Origin: Nissolia schottii
Lineage: Eukaryota; Streptophyta; Magnoliopsida; Fabales; Fabaceae
Reading direction: 5' to 3'
NCBI GenBank assembly: GCA_003254905.1
Contig: QANU01035109.1
Location: 34,326-98,325 of the forward strand
Length of the DNA: 64,000 bases
Shown here: positions 1-11,152 of the stretch, one piece after another
Numbering within the stretch: position 1 is the stretch's first letter
Layout: every line of letters begins with the position of its first letter
Position numbers and translations under genes: made by a program
Notes under the pieces: model-generated
Database searches by the model: none
Told to the model about the DNA's origin: nothing
What the model saw: only the letters and a program-made list of their open reading frames with translations

Positions 1-344
1 GGGGAAAGAAAGTAAATCAATTTTCTTCGGTTTGATTAATTAAATCATATTAAAATCACACAAAGATATGTACCGAAAAAGGAAAAGAAAAAATCCTTTC
101 ATCAAAAAAAAGAAAAAGAGAAAATCAAACAAGATCAAAATTATTTCAACGCGCTTACGCGCCGTTTCGTCCTCCCCTCCCTCTCTGTACTCATTACAAT
201 TTCTGCATTGCGCACCTTAACCACCTTCACCACTCTCTCTCTCTCTCTCTCTCTACTGTCTCTCTCTCTGTAACGGCATAACGGCACCGTTTTCAACTTC
301 AGCAACAGCAACGACACCTTTTCTAGGGTTCCGATTCCGATGCT
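1..344 (+). promoter_or_regulatory. Upstream/leader region of the callose synthase gene with CT tract and a two-codon upstream ORF
   Basis: AT-rich to about 140, then pyrimidine-rich. A CT microsatellite occupies roughly 231-254 and a second CT run 258-269, typical of plant core promoters and leaders (Y-patch). No convincing TATA box is visible, so the transcription start cannot be placed. Immediately before the main start there is an ATG at 340 that reads ATG CTA TGA; its stop overlaps the main ATG at 345. The upstream ATG has C at -3 (weak context) and the main ATG has G at -3 (better context), so leaky scanning or reinitiation would be expected. Confidence 0.5.
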
Positions 345-3300
345 ATGAATCTCCGCCACCGTAATCCTCAGCCGTCGCCGGCGGCGGCCAGAAGTCCCGT
401 CCGGGAGGAAGAGCCCTACAACATCATCCCCCTCCACAATCTCCTCGCCGAGCACCCTTCCCTCCGATTCCCAGAGGTCCGCGCCGCTGTCGCTGCTCTC
501 CGCGCCGTCGGCGAACTCCGGCGGCCGCCGTTCGCGCAATGGCACCCCAACATGGACCTCCTGGACTGGCTCGCGCTCTTCTTCGGGTTCCAGAGGGACA
601 ACGTCCGCAACCAGCGCGAGCACCTCGTCCTCCACCTCGCCAACGCTCAGATGCGCCTCACGCCGCCGCCGGACAGCATCGACACCCTCGACACCGGCGT
701 GCTCCGCCGCTTCCGCCACAAGCTACTCAAGAACTACACCTCCTGGTGCTCTTACCTCGGCAAGAAGTCCAACATCTGGATCTCCGACCGCCGCCGCGGC
801 GCCGGTGACTCCGAGCAGCGTCGTCAGCTCCTCTACGTGTCCCTCTACCTCCTGATCTGGGGCGAGGCGGCGAACCTCAGGTTCATGCCGGAGTGCGTCT
901 GCTACATCTTCCACCACATGGCCATGGAGCTCAACAAGATCTTGGAGGATTACATTGACGAGAACACTGGCCAGCCTGTGATGCCTTCATTTTACGGTGA
1001 GAATGCTTTCCTCAACTCCGTTGTGAAACCTATCTATGACACGATCAGCCGTGAGGTTAAAAGTAGTAGGGATGGGACTGCCCCTCATAGTGCTTGGAGG
1101 AACTACGATGATATCAACGAGTACTTTTGGAGTAGGAGGTGTTTCGAGAAGCTCAAGTGGCCCCTTGATGTTGGTAGCAATTTCTTTGTGACGGGTAGTA
1201 GTGGGAAGCGTGTGGGTAAGACTGGGTTTGTGGAGCAGAGGTCGTTTTGGAACCTGCTTAGGAGTTTTGATAGGCTTTGGGTGATGCTCGTATTGTTTCT
1301 TCAGGCTGCTATTATTGTTGCTTGGGAAGGTAAGACTTATCCATGGCAGGCTTTGGAGGATAGGACCGTGCAAGTCAGGGTTTTGACCATTTTCTTCACC
1401 TGGAGTGGCATGAGGTTTGTGCAGTCTTTGCTTGATATAGGGATGCAGTACAGGTTGGTGTCCAGGGAGACAATGTGGCTTGGTGTTAGGATGGTACTGA
1501 AGAGTATTGTTGCTGTGGGGTGGATTGTTGTCTTTGGCGTGGTTTACGGGAGGATATGGTCACAGAGAAACCATGATAGGAGGTGGTCGGCGGAGGCGAA
1601 TAGGCGGGTGGTGAATTTTCTCGAGGTTGTGTTTGTTTTCATCATTCCGGAGCTTCTGGCCTTGGCCCTTTTTATAATCCCTTGGATTAGAAATTTTATT
1701 GAGAATACAAATTGGAGGATTTTTTACATGTTGTCGTGGTGGTTCCAGAGCAGAATCTTTGTTGGCCGTGGTTTAAGGGAAGGTCTTGTGAACAACATGA
1801 TGTATACATTGTTCTGGGTTTTGGTGCTTGCAACAAAATTTTGTTTCAGTTATTTTTTGCAGATCAAACCCATGATTGCTCCGACGAAGGCAGTGCTGAA
1901 CCTTAAGGGTGTTACTTATGAATGGCACGAGTTTATTCATAACAGCAACCGATTTGCTGTTGGTTTACTGTGGCTTCCAGTTGTCTTGATTTATCTAATG
2001 GACTTGCAGATTTGGTATTCAATATATTCATCTCTTTTTGGGGCAGGTGTGGGGTTGTTTGCACACTTGGGTGAGATTCGAAATATGCAACAACTGAAAT
2101 TGAGGTTCCAGTTTTTTGCTAGTGCAATTCAGTTTAATCTCATGCCAGAGGAGCAATTGTTGAATTCAAGAGGAACGTTGAAGAGCAAGCTTAAGGATGC
2201 CATCCACAGGTTGAAGCTTAGATATGGGCTTGGTCGGCCCTTTAAGAAGCTTGAGTCTAATCAGGTTGAGGCCAACAAGTTCGCTTTGATATGGAACGAG
2301 ATAATTATGTCATTCAGGGAGGAAGATATCATCTCTGACAGAGAGGTTGAGCTGTTGGAGCTGCCACAGAACTCTTGGAATGTCAGGGTTATCCGCTGGC
2401 CATGTTTTCTTCTCTGCAACGAGTTGCTGCTTGCACTCAGTGAGGCCAAAGAACTAGTTGATGAGACTGATAAGAAGCTTTGTAGAAAGATATGCAAGAA
2501 TGAGTATAGACGCTGTGCTGTCATTGAAGCATATGATAGCGCGAAGCACTTGCTTCTTCAGATTATCAAATCCAACAGTGAAGAGCATTCTATTGTGACA
2601 GTTCTGTTTCAAGAAATTGATCACTCGCTTGAGATTGAGAGATTCACTAAAACATTTAAAACCACTGCACTGCCTCAACTCCACAGCAAGTTGATAAAAC
2701 TTGTTGATTTATTAAACAAGCCCAAGAAAGATGCTAACCAAGTGGTGAACAACCTTCAGGCCCTTTATGAGATTGCTGTCCGAGATTTTTTTAGGGAAGA
2801 AAGGAAGACTGAACAGCTAAGGGAGGATGGTTTGGCTCAGCGTAATCCTGCTTCAGGTCTCCTGTTTGAGAATGCCATTCAGTTACCTGACACGAACAAC
2901 GAGAACTTCTATCGGCAGGTTCGGCGCTTGCACACAATTCTAACCTCCAGGGATTCAATGCAAAACATCCCAAAAAATTTAGAAGCTAGACGGAGGATTG
3001 CTTTCTTCAGTAACTCACTTTTTATGAACATGCCCCATGCTCCCCAAGTTGAGAAAATGATGGCTTTCAGTGTTCTAACACCTTACTATAGTGAAGAAGT
3101 ATTATACAGCAGAGAACAGCTCAGAACTGAGAATGAAGATGGAGTTTCCATACTTTACTATTTGCAGACTATATATGATGATGACTGGAAGAATTTTATG
3201 GAGAGGATGCATAGGGAGGGAATGGTCAAAGAAAGTGATATCTGGACCGATAAGCTTAGAGATCTGAGGCTATGGGCTTCCTACAGAGGCCAGACACTAT

Positions 3301-5657
3301 CACGGACAGTTAGAGGAATGATGTACTACTATCGGGCCCTCAAGATGTTGGCTTTTCTCGATTCGGCGTCAGAAATGGATATTCGAGAAGGCTCCCGTGA
3401 ACTTGTTTCTATGAGGAGAGATAGTTTAGATGGTTTCAACTCTGAAAAGTATCCTTCCTCAAGGAGTTTAAGCAAAGCAAGCAGTTCAGTAAGTTTGTTA
3501 TTCAAAGGCCATGAGTATGGGACTGCTTTAATGAAATTCACTTATGTGGTTGCTTGCCAGATATATGGAACTCAGAAGGCAAAAAAGGATCCTCATGCTG
3601 ATGAAATTTTGTATCTGATGAAAAACAATGAAGCTCTTCGAGTTGCCTATGTTGATGAGAAAAGCACTGGAAGGGATGAGATGGAATATTACTCTGTTCT
3701 TGTTAAGTATGACCAACAATTGCAGCAGGAGGTAGAAATTTACCGTGTAAAGTTGCCAGGTCCCTTGAAGCTTGGAGAAGGAAAGCCAGAAAATCAGAAT
3801 CATGCCATCATCTTCACTCGTGGTGATGCAGTTCAGACCATTGATATGAACCAGGACAACTACTTTGAGGAGGCACTGAAAATCCGAAATCTCCTGGAAG
3901 AATACAAGCATCACTATGGTATCCGGAAGCCTACTATTTTGGGAGTTAGGGAACATGTTTTTACTGGTTCTGTTTCTTCTCTTGCTTGGTTCATGTCAGC
4001 TCAGGAAACAAGTTTTGTCACCTTAGGACAGAGGGTTTTGGCAAATCCTTTGAAAATTAGAATGCATTATGGCCATCCAGATGTGTTTGACAGGTTTTGG
4101 TTCTTAACTCGAGGTGGTATCAGTAAAGCTTCCAGAGTGATCAACATAAGTGAAGACATTTTTGCTGGCTTTAATTGTACTCTTCGAGGAGGTAATGTCA
4201 CACACCATGAGTACATTCAAGTTGGAAAGGGAAGGGATGTTGGGTTGAATCAAATATCCATGTTTGAAGCAAAGGTTGCCAGTGGCAATGGGGAGCAAGT
4301 CCTAAGCAGAGACGTGTACAGATTGGGTCATAGGCTGGATTTTTTCCGGATGCTGTCATTCTTCTACACTACTGTGGGGTTCTTCTTCAACACAATGATG
4401 GTGGTTCTGACTGTATATGCCTTTTTATGGGGTCGACTTTATCTTTCCCTTAGTGGGGTTGAGGCTGCAATGGAAAACAACAGTAATAACAATAAAGCAC
4501 TTGGTACCATCTTGAATCAGCAGTTCATCATCCAACTTGGACTTTTCACTGCCCTTCCAATGATTGTAGAGAATTCCCTTGAGCATGGGTTCCTTCCAGC
4601 TATCTGGGATTTCTTGACAATGCAGCTCCAGCTTTCATCAGTTTTCTACACATTCTCAATGGGCACTCGCAGTCATTTCTTTGGCCGGACTATTCTGCAT
4701 GGTGGGGCAAAGTATCGAGCTACTGGTCGTGGATTTGTTGTGGAGCATAAGACTTTTGCTGAAAACTATAGACTCTACGCCCGTAGCCATTTTGTCAAAG
4801 CAATTGAACTGGGGCTAATACTTGTAATCTATGCATCACACAGCCCTGTGGCAACTGACACATTTGTTTATATAGCAATGACCATCACTAGTTGGTTCTT
4901 AGTTGCGTCATGGATTATAGCACCATTTGTGTTCAATCCTTCTGGCTTTGACTGGTTAAAAACTGTTTATGATTTTGATGACTTCATGAACTGGATTTGG
5001 TACAGGGGAAGTGTGTTTGCTAAAGCTGAACAGAGCTGGGAAAGGTGGTGGTATGAAGAGCAAGATCATCTAAGGGTAACTGGTCTTTGGGGAAAGTTTT
5101 TTGAGATAATCTTAGACCTTCGGTTCTTCTTTTTTCAGTATGGAATTGTCTATCAGCTAGGTATTGCTGCTGGAAGTACCAGTATTGTGGTTTACTTGCT
5201 ATCCTGGATTTATGTGGTGGTTGTATTTGGGATATATATGCTTGTAGCATACGCACACAACAAATATGCAGCCAAAGAGCATATCTATTATCGGCTGGTC
5301 CAGTTCCTCCTCATAATTCTTGCTGTTCTTGTGATAGTTGCTTTGTTGGAATTCACCGATTGCAAATTCGTGGATATTTTTACTAGCTTGTTGGCATTCA
5401 TTCCCACAGGCTGGGGCCTGATATTGATTGCCCAAGTATTCCGGCCATTTTTACAGCCCACTATCATTTGGGATGGAGTAGTTTCAGTGGCTCGTCTATA
5501 TGATATAATGTTAGGAGTCATTGTTATGGCCCCTGTGGCACTACTATCATGGTTGCCTGGATTTCAGAATATGCAAACCAGAATTCTTTTCAATGATGCA
5601 TTCAGCAGGGGCCTCCGGATATTCCAGATTATTACTGGGAAAAAATCCCAAGGTTGA
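345..5657 (+). CDS. CALS12: Callose synthase (1,3-beta-glucan synthase), CALS12/GSL5/PMR4 type, single coding exon
   Basis: 1770 residues, open from ATG 345 to TGA 5657. The family makes callose (1,3-beta-glucan) from UDP-glucose at the plasma membrane; the GSL5/PMR4 branch makes wound and papillary callose in defence and also acts in pollen. Visible order: soluble N-terminal region (about 1-300) including a LYLLIWGEAANLRFMPEC stretch typical of the family; a membrane cluster from about residue 305 to 560 starting at DRLWVMLVLFLQAA; a large cytosolic loop (about 600-1330) with the FKS-type catalytic region, including FSVLTPYYSEEVLYS and QDNYFEEALKIRNLLEEY; the conserved RATGRGFVVEHKTFAENYRL segment near 1457-1477; and a C-terminal membrane cluster to the end. 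Length matches Arabidopsis GSL5 (about 1780). The absence of coding introns fits the GSL1/GSL5 branch, whereas other plant callose synthases have about 40-50 exons. The choice between CALS12 and CALS11 rests on overall similarity from memory. Confidence 0.93.
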   Translation: MNLRHRNPQPSPAAARSPVREEEPYNIIPLHNLLAEHPSLRFPEVRAAVAALRAVGELRRPPFAQWHPNMDLLDWLALFFGFQRDNVRNQREHLVLHLANAQMRLTPPPDSIDTLDTGVLRRFRHKLLKNYTSWCSYLGKKSNIWISDRRRGAGDSEQRRQLLYVSLYLLIWGEAANLRFMPECVCYIFHHMAMELNKILEDYIDENTGQPVMPSFYGENAFLNSVVKPIYDTISREVKSSRDGTAPHSAWRNYDDINEYFWSRRCFEKLKWPLDVGSNFFVTGSSGKRVGKTGFVEQRSFWNLLRSFDRLWVMLVLFLQAAIIVAWEGKTYPWQALEDRTVQVRVLTIFFTWSGMRFVQSLLDIGMQYRLVSRETMWLGVRMVLKSIVAVGWIVVFGVVYGRIWSQRNHDRRWSAEANRRVVNFLEVVFVFIIPELLALALFIIPWIRNFIENTNWRIFYMLSWWFQSRIFVGRGLREGLVNNMMYTLFWVLVLATKFCFSYFLQIKPMIAPTKAVLNLKGVTYEWHEFIHNSNRFAVGLLWLPVVLIYLMDLQIWYSIYSSLFGAGVGLFAHLGEIRNMQQLKLRFQFFASAIQFNLMPEEQLLNSRGTLKSKLKDAIHRLKLRYGLGRPFKKLESNQVEANKFALIWNEIIMSFREEDIISDREVELLELPQNSWNVRVIRWPCFLLCNELLLALSEAKELVDETDKKLCRKICKNEYRRCAVIEAYDSAKHLLLQIIKSNSEEHSIVTVLFQEIDHSLEIERFTKTFKTTALPQLHSKLIKLVDLLNKPKKDANQVVNNLQALYEIAVRDFFREERKTEQLREDGLAQRNPASGLLFENAIQLPDTNNENFYRQVRRLHTILTSRDSMQNIPKNLEARRRIAFFSNSLFMNMPHAPQVEKMMAFSVLTPYYSEEVLYSREQLRTENEDGVSILYYLQTIYDDDWKNFMERMHREGMVKESDIWTDKLRDLRLWASYRGQTLSRTVRGMMYYYRALKMLAFLDSASEMDIREGSRELVSMRRDSLDGFNSEKYPSSRSLSKASSSVSLLFKGHEYGTALMKFTYVVACQIYGTQKAKKDPHADEILYLMKNNEALRVAYVDEKSTGRDEMEYYSVLVKYDQQLQQEVEIYRVKLPGPLKLGEGKPENQNHAIIFTRGDAVQTIDMNQDNYFEEALKIRNLLEEYKHHYGIRKPTILGVREHVFTGSVSSLAWFMSAQETSFVTLGQRVLANPLKIRMHYGHPDVFDRFWFLTRGGISKASRVINISEDIFAGFNCTLRGGNVTHHEYIQVGKGRDVGLNQISMFEAKVASGNGEQVLSRDVYRLGHRLDFFRMLSFFYTTVGFFFNTMMVVLTVYAFLWGRLYLSLSGVEAAMENNSNNNKALGTILNQQFIIQLGLFTALPMIVENSLEHGFLPAIWDFLTMQLQLSSVFYTFSMGTRSHFFGRTILHGGAKYRATGRGFVVEHKTFAENYRLYARSHFVKAIELGLILVIYASHSPVATDTFVYIAMTITSWFLVASWIIAPFVFNPSGFDWLKTVYDFDDFMNWIWYRGSVFAKAEQSWERWWYEEQDHLRVTGLWGKFFEIILDLRFFFFQYGIVYQLGIAAGSTSIVVYLLSWIYVVVVFGIYMLVAYAHNKYAAKEHIYYRLVQFLLIILAVLVIVALLEFTDCKFVDIFTSLLAFIPTGWGLILIAQVFRPFLQPTIIWDGVVSVARLYDIMLGVIVMAPVALLSWLPGFQNMQTRILFNDAFSRGLRIFQIITGKKSQG

Positions 5658-7289
5658 CTGTGACTGAAGGTAATTTCTATTATTTTTGAGTGGATTTTTG
5701 TGATTAAATTTAGCGTGTTTGGCCTGGTTGTTCTTGTATGTCAATGAGTTAATCATTTACTTATAGACAAGTTTAACACGTTAATGCTGTTGTTGAGCTA
5801 AGATTGCATCCTTTTTGTTTCTGTATTTCTCACCTAGTGTGACTGATATTCTTGATTCTGTTATGCAATAAAGGAAATGCTCAGTTCTCATAAAGGCATA
5901 AGCACATGCGTGATTATTGATTAAGCAGGCAATGAATCCCCTCATCACTTGTTTGTGAACATTCAATTCACTTTTTCCTCCCATGTTAAATGAAGGATGG
6001 GCAATGACTCCTGCTATTCAAATTGTTATGGCATGAACCCTTATCTGCAACTTGTTTTGTGGATTTCTGTGATGTTTTTGGTTGTCATCTAGTCATTTGT
6101 TGTTGATATTAATTGTCATCTTTTATGAACTTGTTTTTGGAAATGATTTTCAAGTGATTCCTGGTATCCTTTTCCCCACCTTAATATAGAATGCATTTTA
6201 TAAGTCATGCCTATCTTCCTGGCTATTCGACTTTGATCTTTTGCATTGGTATAACTAATGGGTTCTTTTTACATGGAGCTGGAAGATTTCTAGATCCCAA
6301 AAAAAAGGATAAAATAGTAGTTGTAATTGTAATTGTAATATTGTTAAGTTTTTTTTATGAGTTTATTGTAATTTCATAAAAAGTAGTTTTCTTAAATGTC
6401 TACCTTTTGCTATTTTTTTTTATAGATATTTATGATATTGGTATTTTAGAATTTAGATCTTTTGGGTTATTATATGGAATAGGAAAGTCCTAGAAGATTG
6501 CGTACCTTCCAATTAAGTTAAAATATCGTTCATCTGCCCTACAGAAGTTGAGATTATTAGAACACCTGGTGCCTTTCACCTATTTTCATAAATAGCAAAT
6601 CACTTCCTTTTAAAACCCAATTTGTCCTTGTTAATAAATTAAAAATAAAAATCCACCACATCATGTTTTGATATTTTACATGTGAGGGAACTGTTAGGCC
6701 ATGTCTTTATCATGTGGGACCATGTTTGATTTCATTTCTGTCCAATTTGGTTGTGTAAATTGTGTTTAACTTGGAGTGTTTAGTTCGGTCCTGCATGGAT
6801 TACCACGTCCTTGATGTTATTTGCCTTTAATCCCCTGTTTGGTTTCAATTTCTGTTTGCCTTGGAGTAGCTTATTTCTGTGTGAGTTGCTTTGTTTTTGC
6901 CTCCATTTGGTTCTTTTTTGCTCCTGTTTGGTTCTGTTTGCTCCTATTTGGTACTGTTTGGATGTATTTGGCTTTAATTGCCTTGTCTTGCTCTGTTTGT
7001 GCATGGTTTGCCGTGTTCTTAGTTAGTCTTGCTCTATTGTGGTTGTTTATCCTAATGCAACTTTTACATTCCAAACATTTTTTCTACGGTTTTTTTGGCT
7101 GTTCAAAGTTTTCAAATGATGTTTTTTTTGATAAATTTAGAGAAGTTTGGGCCTTGCTGTGTGTGATTGGATGCCAATAAATTTCTTACCCGATATAGTC
7201 TAGTGGTGTCTTTCTCTCCTGCTTTGCATCTTTCCTTCCATGTTGCTTCTTGACCATTTAATATTCCAATCAGTTGTTCTGTTGTCTCT

Positions 7290-7610
7290 CTTGAAGTGTT
7301 TTAAATGTCTCATTTTGATGTGGTTTCAGGGTTTAATATGCTTTCACATTATGTGGTTTATGGGACTAGACTAGGCAGATATGTATCCATATCTTTCGAG
7401 TCAATAGATATGTACCCATGCTACCTAGTTAGAATTTGAAGTGTTGGAGACGCCTCATTTTGCTGTGTTTTCAGGTTTTAACATGCTTTCATATTATACG
7501 GTTTATGGAGCCAGACTTAACAGATATTTATCCATGGTAATCTTTCTTTTCACAATATATGTACCCTATATGTGAACAGGCTTGAGCCGCTTTACCTAGT
7601 CAGAATTTGA
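7290..7610. repeat. Imperfect tandem duplication, unit about 150 bp
   Basis: Two adjacent copies (about 7290-7436 and 7437-7610). Shared landmarks in order: TTGAAGTGTT, CTCATTTTG, TTTCAGG, then TTTAA.ATGCTTTCA, GGTTTATGG and CCTAGT.AGAATTTG. The copies differ at many positions, so the duplication is not recent. Confidence 0.6.
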
Positions 7611-8047
7611 TTGCAACACTACACTACATCAATATTGTGATCAACAAAAGTTTCTTTTGTGAATGTTAAAACCATTGTCTTAAGTTCTTAACTCTAAAAT
7701 ATTGAATATTATGGTATTGTCTGCAGTTTAATTTGATAACATGACTGCATTTTGTTCGAGCTATGTTGGGCTGTCTTATGTACAGGACTATGCCATAATA
7801 CTTTTGATTCATCATTTCATGCTCATGGTGTCATATGAAATCCCTGAAGGGAGGATAGCATAGATTATAAATACGAGGGGTTCGGTATATATTGTGGAAG
7901 GATGGACTGTCTTATTGTAAATTGATGTTTATTTCTCCGATTTTTCCTAGGGGCTTTTTGGCTGCACTTTCATGAATTAAGGTTGTAACAGTCTTATGTT
8001 GCATATAGGTACGGGCATGTATATGGAAAGATATATATCATAACATA

Positions 8048-8117
8048 AATGTAATTTGTATAAAATAATAAAAGAATGTAATTTGTGTAAAATAATAAAA
8101 GAATGTAATTTGTGTAA
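8048..8117. repeat. 27-bp tandem repeat, about 2.6 copies
   Basis: Unit AATGTAATTTGTGTAAAATA followed by ATAAAAG, starting at 8048, 8075 and 8102. The copies are nearly identical, so expansion is recent. Confidence 0.8.
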
Positions 8118-8162
8118 TACCCTAATTCAAGGATTTCATCAAAGCATTATAAAATGGGAAAA

Positions 8163-8321
8163 GTTAACAAGTGTCATTGGCACTTTGTTAAGAAGTTTAA
8201 AGTATAAATGTTATATTGAAAGTGATGAGTTTTTAAGTTTTCAATGCATTGACTGTATTAGAATTATTCAAATATCTCTGCTTTAGATTCCTTAACAAGT
8301 GCCTTTATGATAATTGTTAAC
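8163..8321. mobile_element. Short MITE-like element with about 30-bp inverted ends
   Basis: The left end GTTAACAAGTGTCATTGGCA and the reverse complement of the right end (GTTAACAATTATCATAAAGG) match imperfectly and continue into CACTT.GTTAAG. A related, more diverged copy lies at about 42090-42235, which supports mobility. No coding capacity. The superfamily is uncertain (hAT-like is possible). Confidence 0.55.
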
Positions 8322-8899
8322 AAAACACTTATAAAATATATTAAGGGGACTAGATATCTAGGGATGAAGTAGTAATCGGTTTATTTTGAAAGCAAACCAA
8401 ATAATTCACGAGTACGGCAGCCATTTAGGAGGACCTATGCTTCATAGACTATAGTTAATACTGGTTTGACTGATCTATGGCTATCACTTCAAAGACGATT
8501 GTGCAGAGAGTATTGTATTATATGCCTTTATGTTTTCTCTAATTATTGGTGTGCGATAGTGTTTCATGTTGATAACTGCTGCTTATTATTTGGAGGTTCT
8601 TGCATCCCATTCATGTTCTGCACCATTCATATATATGTGTGTGTTTTTTTTTGTGTGTATCTTTTCGGTGACTTCCATATATTTTTGCGTGTGGCAAGAC
8701 TTCCACTTTGTGAATCCGTGCCATTGTGTTTTTGCCTCCTTTGAATCTGTACCATTTTGTCTTGTGTTTGCAGATTTGATTTTGGAATGATGTGTATAGA
8801 GGCGGTAGGAGACGAGATGGTAGATCTTGCTTTGTTTTTCAAATTTTCCTGTGTTTAGTGTAGAGGGTTCTTGTTCGAGTTGGTGGCTGTGATTATAAT

Positions 8900-9882
8900 T
8901 TTGTTTGTGTTATGTGAAAGGGCTAATATTATTTTTTTTGTTTACCTTTGTTAGCCATATTTGTTGTTGTAATTAATCAATTTTCACGTTTACAATTAGT
9001 TTTTGGCCGATGATATTCTGATTTATGTGTGCCATTACATCACATCTGGCAGAAAACGGCTTATATTGTCACATAGTAGAATGATAGGAAATGTCATGAT
9101 ATTTGTTTATTGTATAGGTATGCAAGGTTTTTCCTGTTGAGATTTCCTGTTGAGATTTATATTTATCTTGAAAGTCGTTCACTATTAAGTGAGGGAAATT
9201 GGACTAGGTGAAAAGGAACTAGGGGGAATAGTCGCAAATTGAGGTTAACGTTGCGTGTTTTCAGCATAACATTGTACATAATTTGAGTTGAGTTGAGCTA
9301 TAAGAATTATTTATATTACGTGACAGTAGGTTACTCCCACCACATTGATATTGAGTTGTAGGCTTGGTTGGGTAAAATTGTGGCATTTTAAAAGCTGTTA
9401 GAATTTTTAGGACTCGAAAAATTGCTCTTAAAATGTTACAATTGTATTGTTTAGTAAAATATGATAAAAATGGCTCTCAATATGCAAAAGTCACAAAATA
9501 GTATTTGGTAAACATATAATAAATTTATTCCGAAATTACAGAATGACTAGAATAGATAATTAATAAAGAGATTGATGAGGGGAAATTAAGATTTTAATGT
9601 ATAAATGAATAAGTTAAATTTTTATTTATATTTAAGGTTATTTTTAGTCTTTTTATATTTTGAAGAGTAAAAGTTAATTTAAAAAGGTTATTTTTGAGAA
9701 CTTCAAAAAATATCTCTCTCTCTCAAAAACTTGGAGAAAAACTATCTCAGTTTTCTATTTACACAACATTCATAAATGGTGACATGCTTAGAATAAGAGT
9801 ATCCTTTTAGAAAGTAGGGTTCTATATAAGTTTTAAAAGATTTGCCTTTAATGTTTAAAAGGACCAAAATACATAATCAAAT
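8900..9882. other. Intergenic, nothing recognised
   Basis: AT-rich sequence without a credible ORF, RNA gene or clear repeat boundary. Confidence 0.5.
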
Positions 9883-10389
9883 GGAATTCTGTCGTGCACC
9901 TAGTTAACTATGGTGCATTTGCACCTAGTGAAAAAAAAAGTGTAATTTATTTTAAAGTAAGGCTCCACTAAAATATAGTTTGCATTAATTTAAACCCTTA
10001 AATTTTTATGGATGGTTGAGAAAATTAGAGCACCGATATAACTATTTTAAACTAGACTAAATTTAATCTATGATTCTTCAAACAAAATTAATTACTTTTA
10101 GGATCATACAAATATATTTTAGTCACATTTAAAACGTTTAATCACGTACCTAAATATTAGAAGTATCTTGATTTTATCTATATGGTAAAAAAAATTCACT
10201 TAATTCTAGGATAACATAGATAAATTACTTAGATATCACATGAATAAAATCTAGTTACTTTTAAATTGGTTCGTATTAGTTATCCGTTGGATATTGAGCA
10301 ATTTAGATCAATGCAAATTACAAGATAACCAATTCTTTTCACTAGGTGCACCACATGCCATAATTAAATTACAGCACCACAGAATTTCC
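9883..10389. mobile_element. MITE-like element with about 55-bp imperfect inverted ends
   Basis: The left end begins GGAATTCTGTCGTGCACC and the right end, reverse complemented, begins GGAAATTCTGTGGTGC. Both arms then contain a TATGG run and a GCACCTAGTGAAAA motif. Interior about 390 bp, AT-rich and non-coding. I could not fix a target-site duplication, so the exact ends are approximate. Confidence 0.6.
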
Positions 10390-11152
10390 CTAAAACTAGC
10401 TAATGACTTTAATAGGACCTTGTTTTCTTTCCTCTTTTCTGTTCCAATTATCTCCTACTAATTATTGCACAAGCAGTTAGACATTCCAAGTGAAGTTTAC
10501 CTTAAAAATAAATAGGAATGCTTTTTCTCACTAGGGGTGCAAAAATTTTTAATATGATCACAAGATCAACACATATATTTAAAGCATAAGACATAATAAG
10601 AGTGGGTGCCATTACGTGGGATTCAAAAATACTTGGTAAAACCCATTTTTATTATACGTGTGCTTCAATATGATGGGTTGGTTTCGTCACTGCAAAAAAA
10701 AAATAAATTCCTGAGTGATGTTGATTTTATGGATTATATGATATTATAGTGTTTGGTGATAGTCATGCTTACATTCCATTAAGAACTAAGTCTCTTCATA
10801 GTTTTACATTCATGGGCTTAGCAAGACAGCAGCAAGGCACGAGTTGTATACGGATTCAGAATGCCGTTGCTAACAAGAAGTAAATCATGGTTGTGTGATT
10901 CATATGGGTGGAAGACTATACTTTTCCTCCATAGAGCTTCTCAACCACATTTAATTTCATATTTTTTCTTCCAGAAGTGAATGCACGTGTGAGGGTGACG
11001 TGTAGAACATCCACTAATACATACATGCATGCAGATGGCAAATTTAAAAATGACCATTTGCAAATTGGATAAACGAAGTCATAATAATCACTTTAGCGGT
11101 TAACACGGGTCGGGTTGGGTAGGACCGGCCTGTGTTAAAGACCCGACCCGAC
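10390..11152. other. Intergenic, nothing firmly recognised
   Basis: AT-rich. Just before the gap the sequence becomes GC-rich with repeated ACCCGACCCG/CGGGTCGGGTTGGG motifs on both strands (about 11106-11152). Such motifs recur in plant repeats and may explain why assembly failed here. Confidence 0.4.

Larger units (their letters stand above)
5658..8900 (+). other. 3' region of the callose synthase gene; candidate 3'UTR with possible 3.1-kb intron
   Basis: A splice donor-like GAAG/GTAATT lies 12 nt after the stop (intron would begin at 5670), and a pyrimidine-rich acceptor TTTGCAG ends at 8773, followed by sequence that looks like a terminal UTR exon (8774 to about 8900). An alternative is simple polyadenylation after an AATAAA at about 5866. 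The stretch has no coding signal. It contains a degenerate TTTGGTTCTG-rich low-complexity tract (about 6830-7010) and the repeats listed separately. The intron is an inference; only cDNA could settle it. Confidence 0.3.

Noticed and set aside
141-719. 192-residue minus-strand frame over the callose synthase start
   Set aside because: It is antisense to a GC-rich, well-conserved coding region. Low-complexity Arg/Glu content and no family likeness.
6811-7180. Cys/Phe/Leu-rich frames downstream of the callose synthase
   Set aside because: Degenerate TTTGGTTCTG low-complexity DNA, not gene-like.
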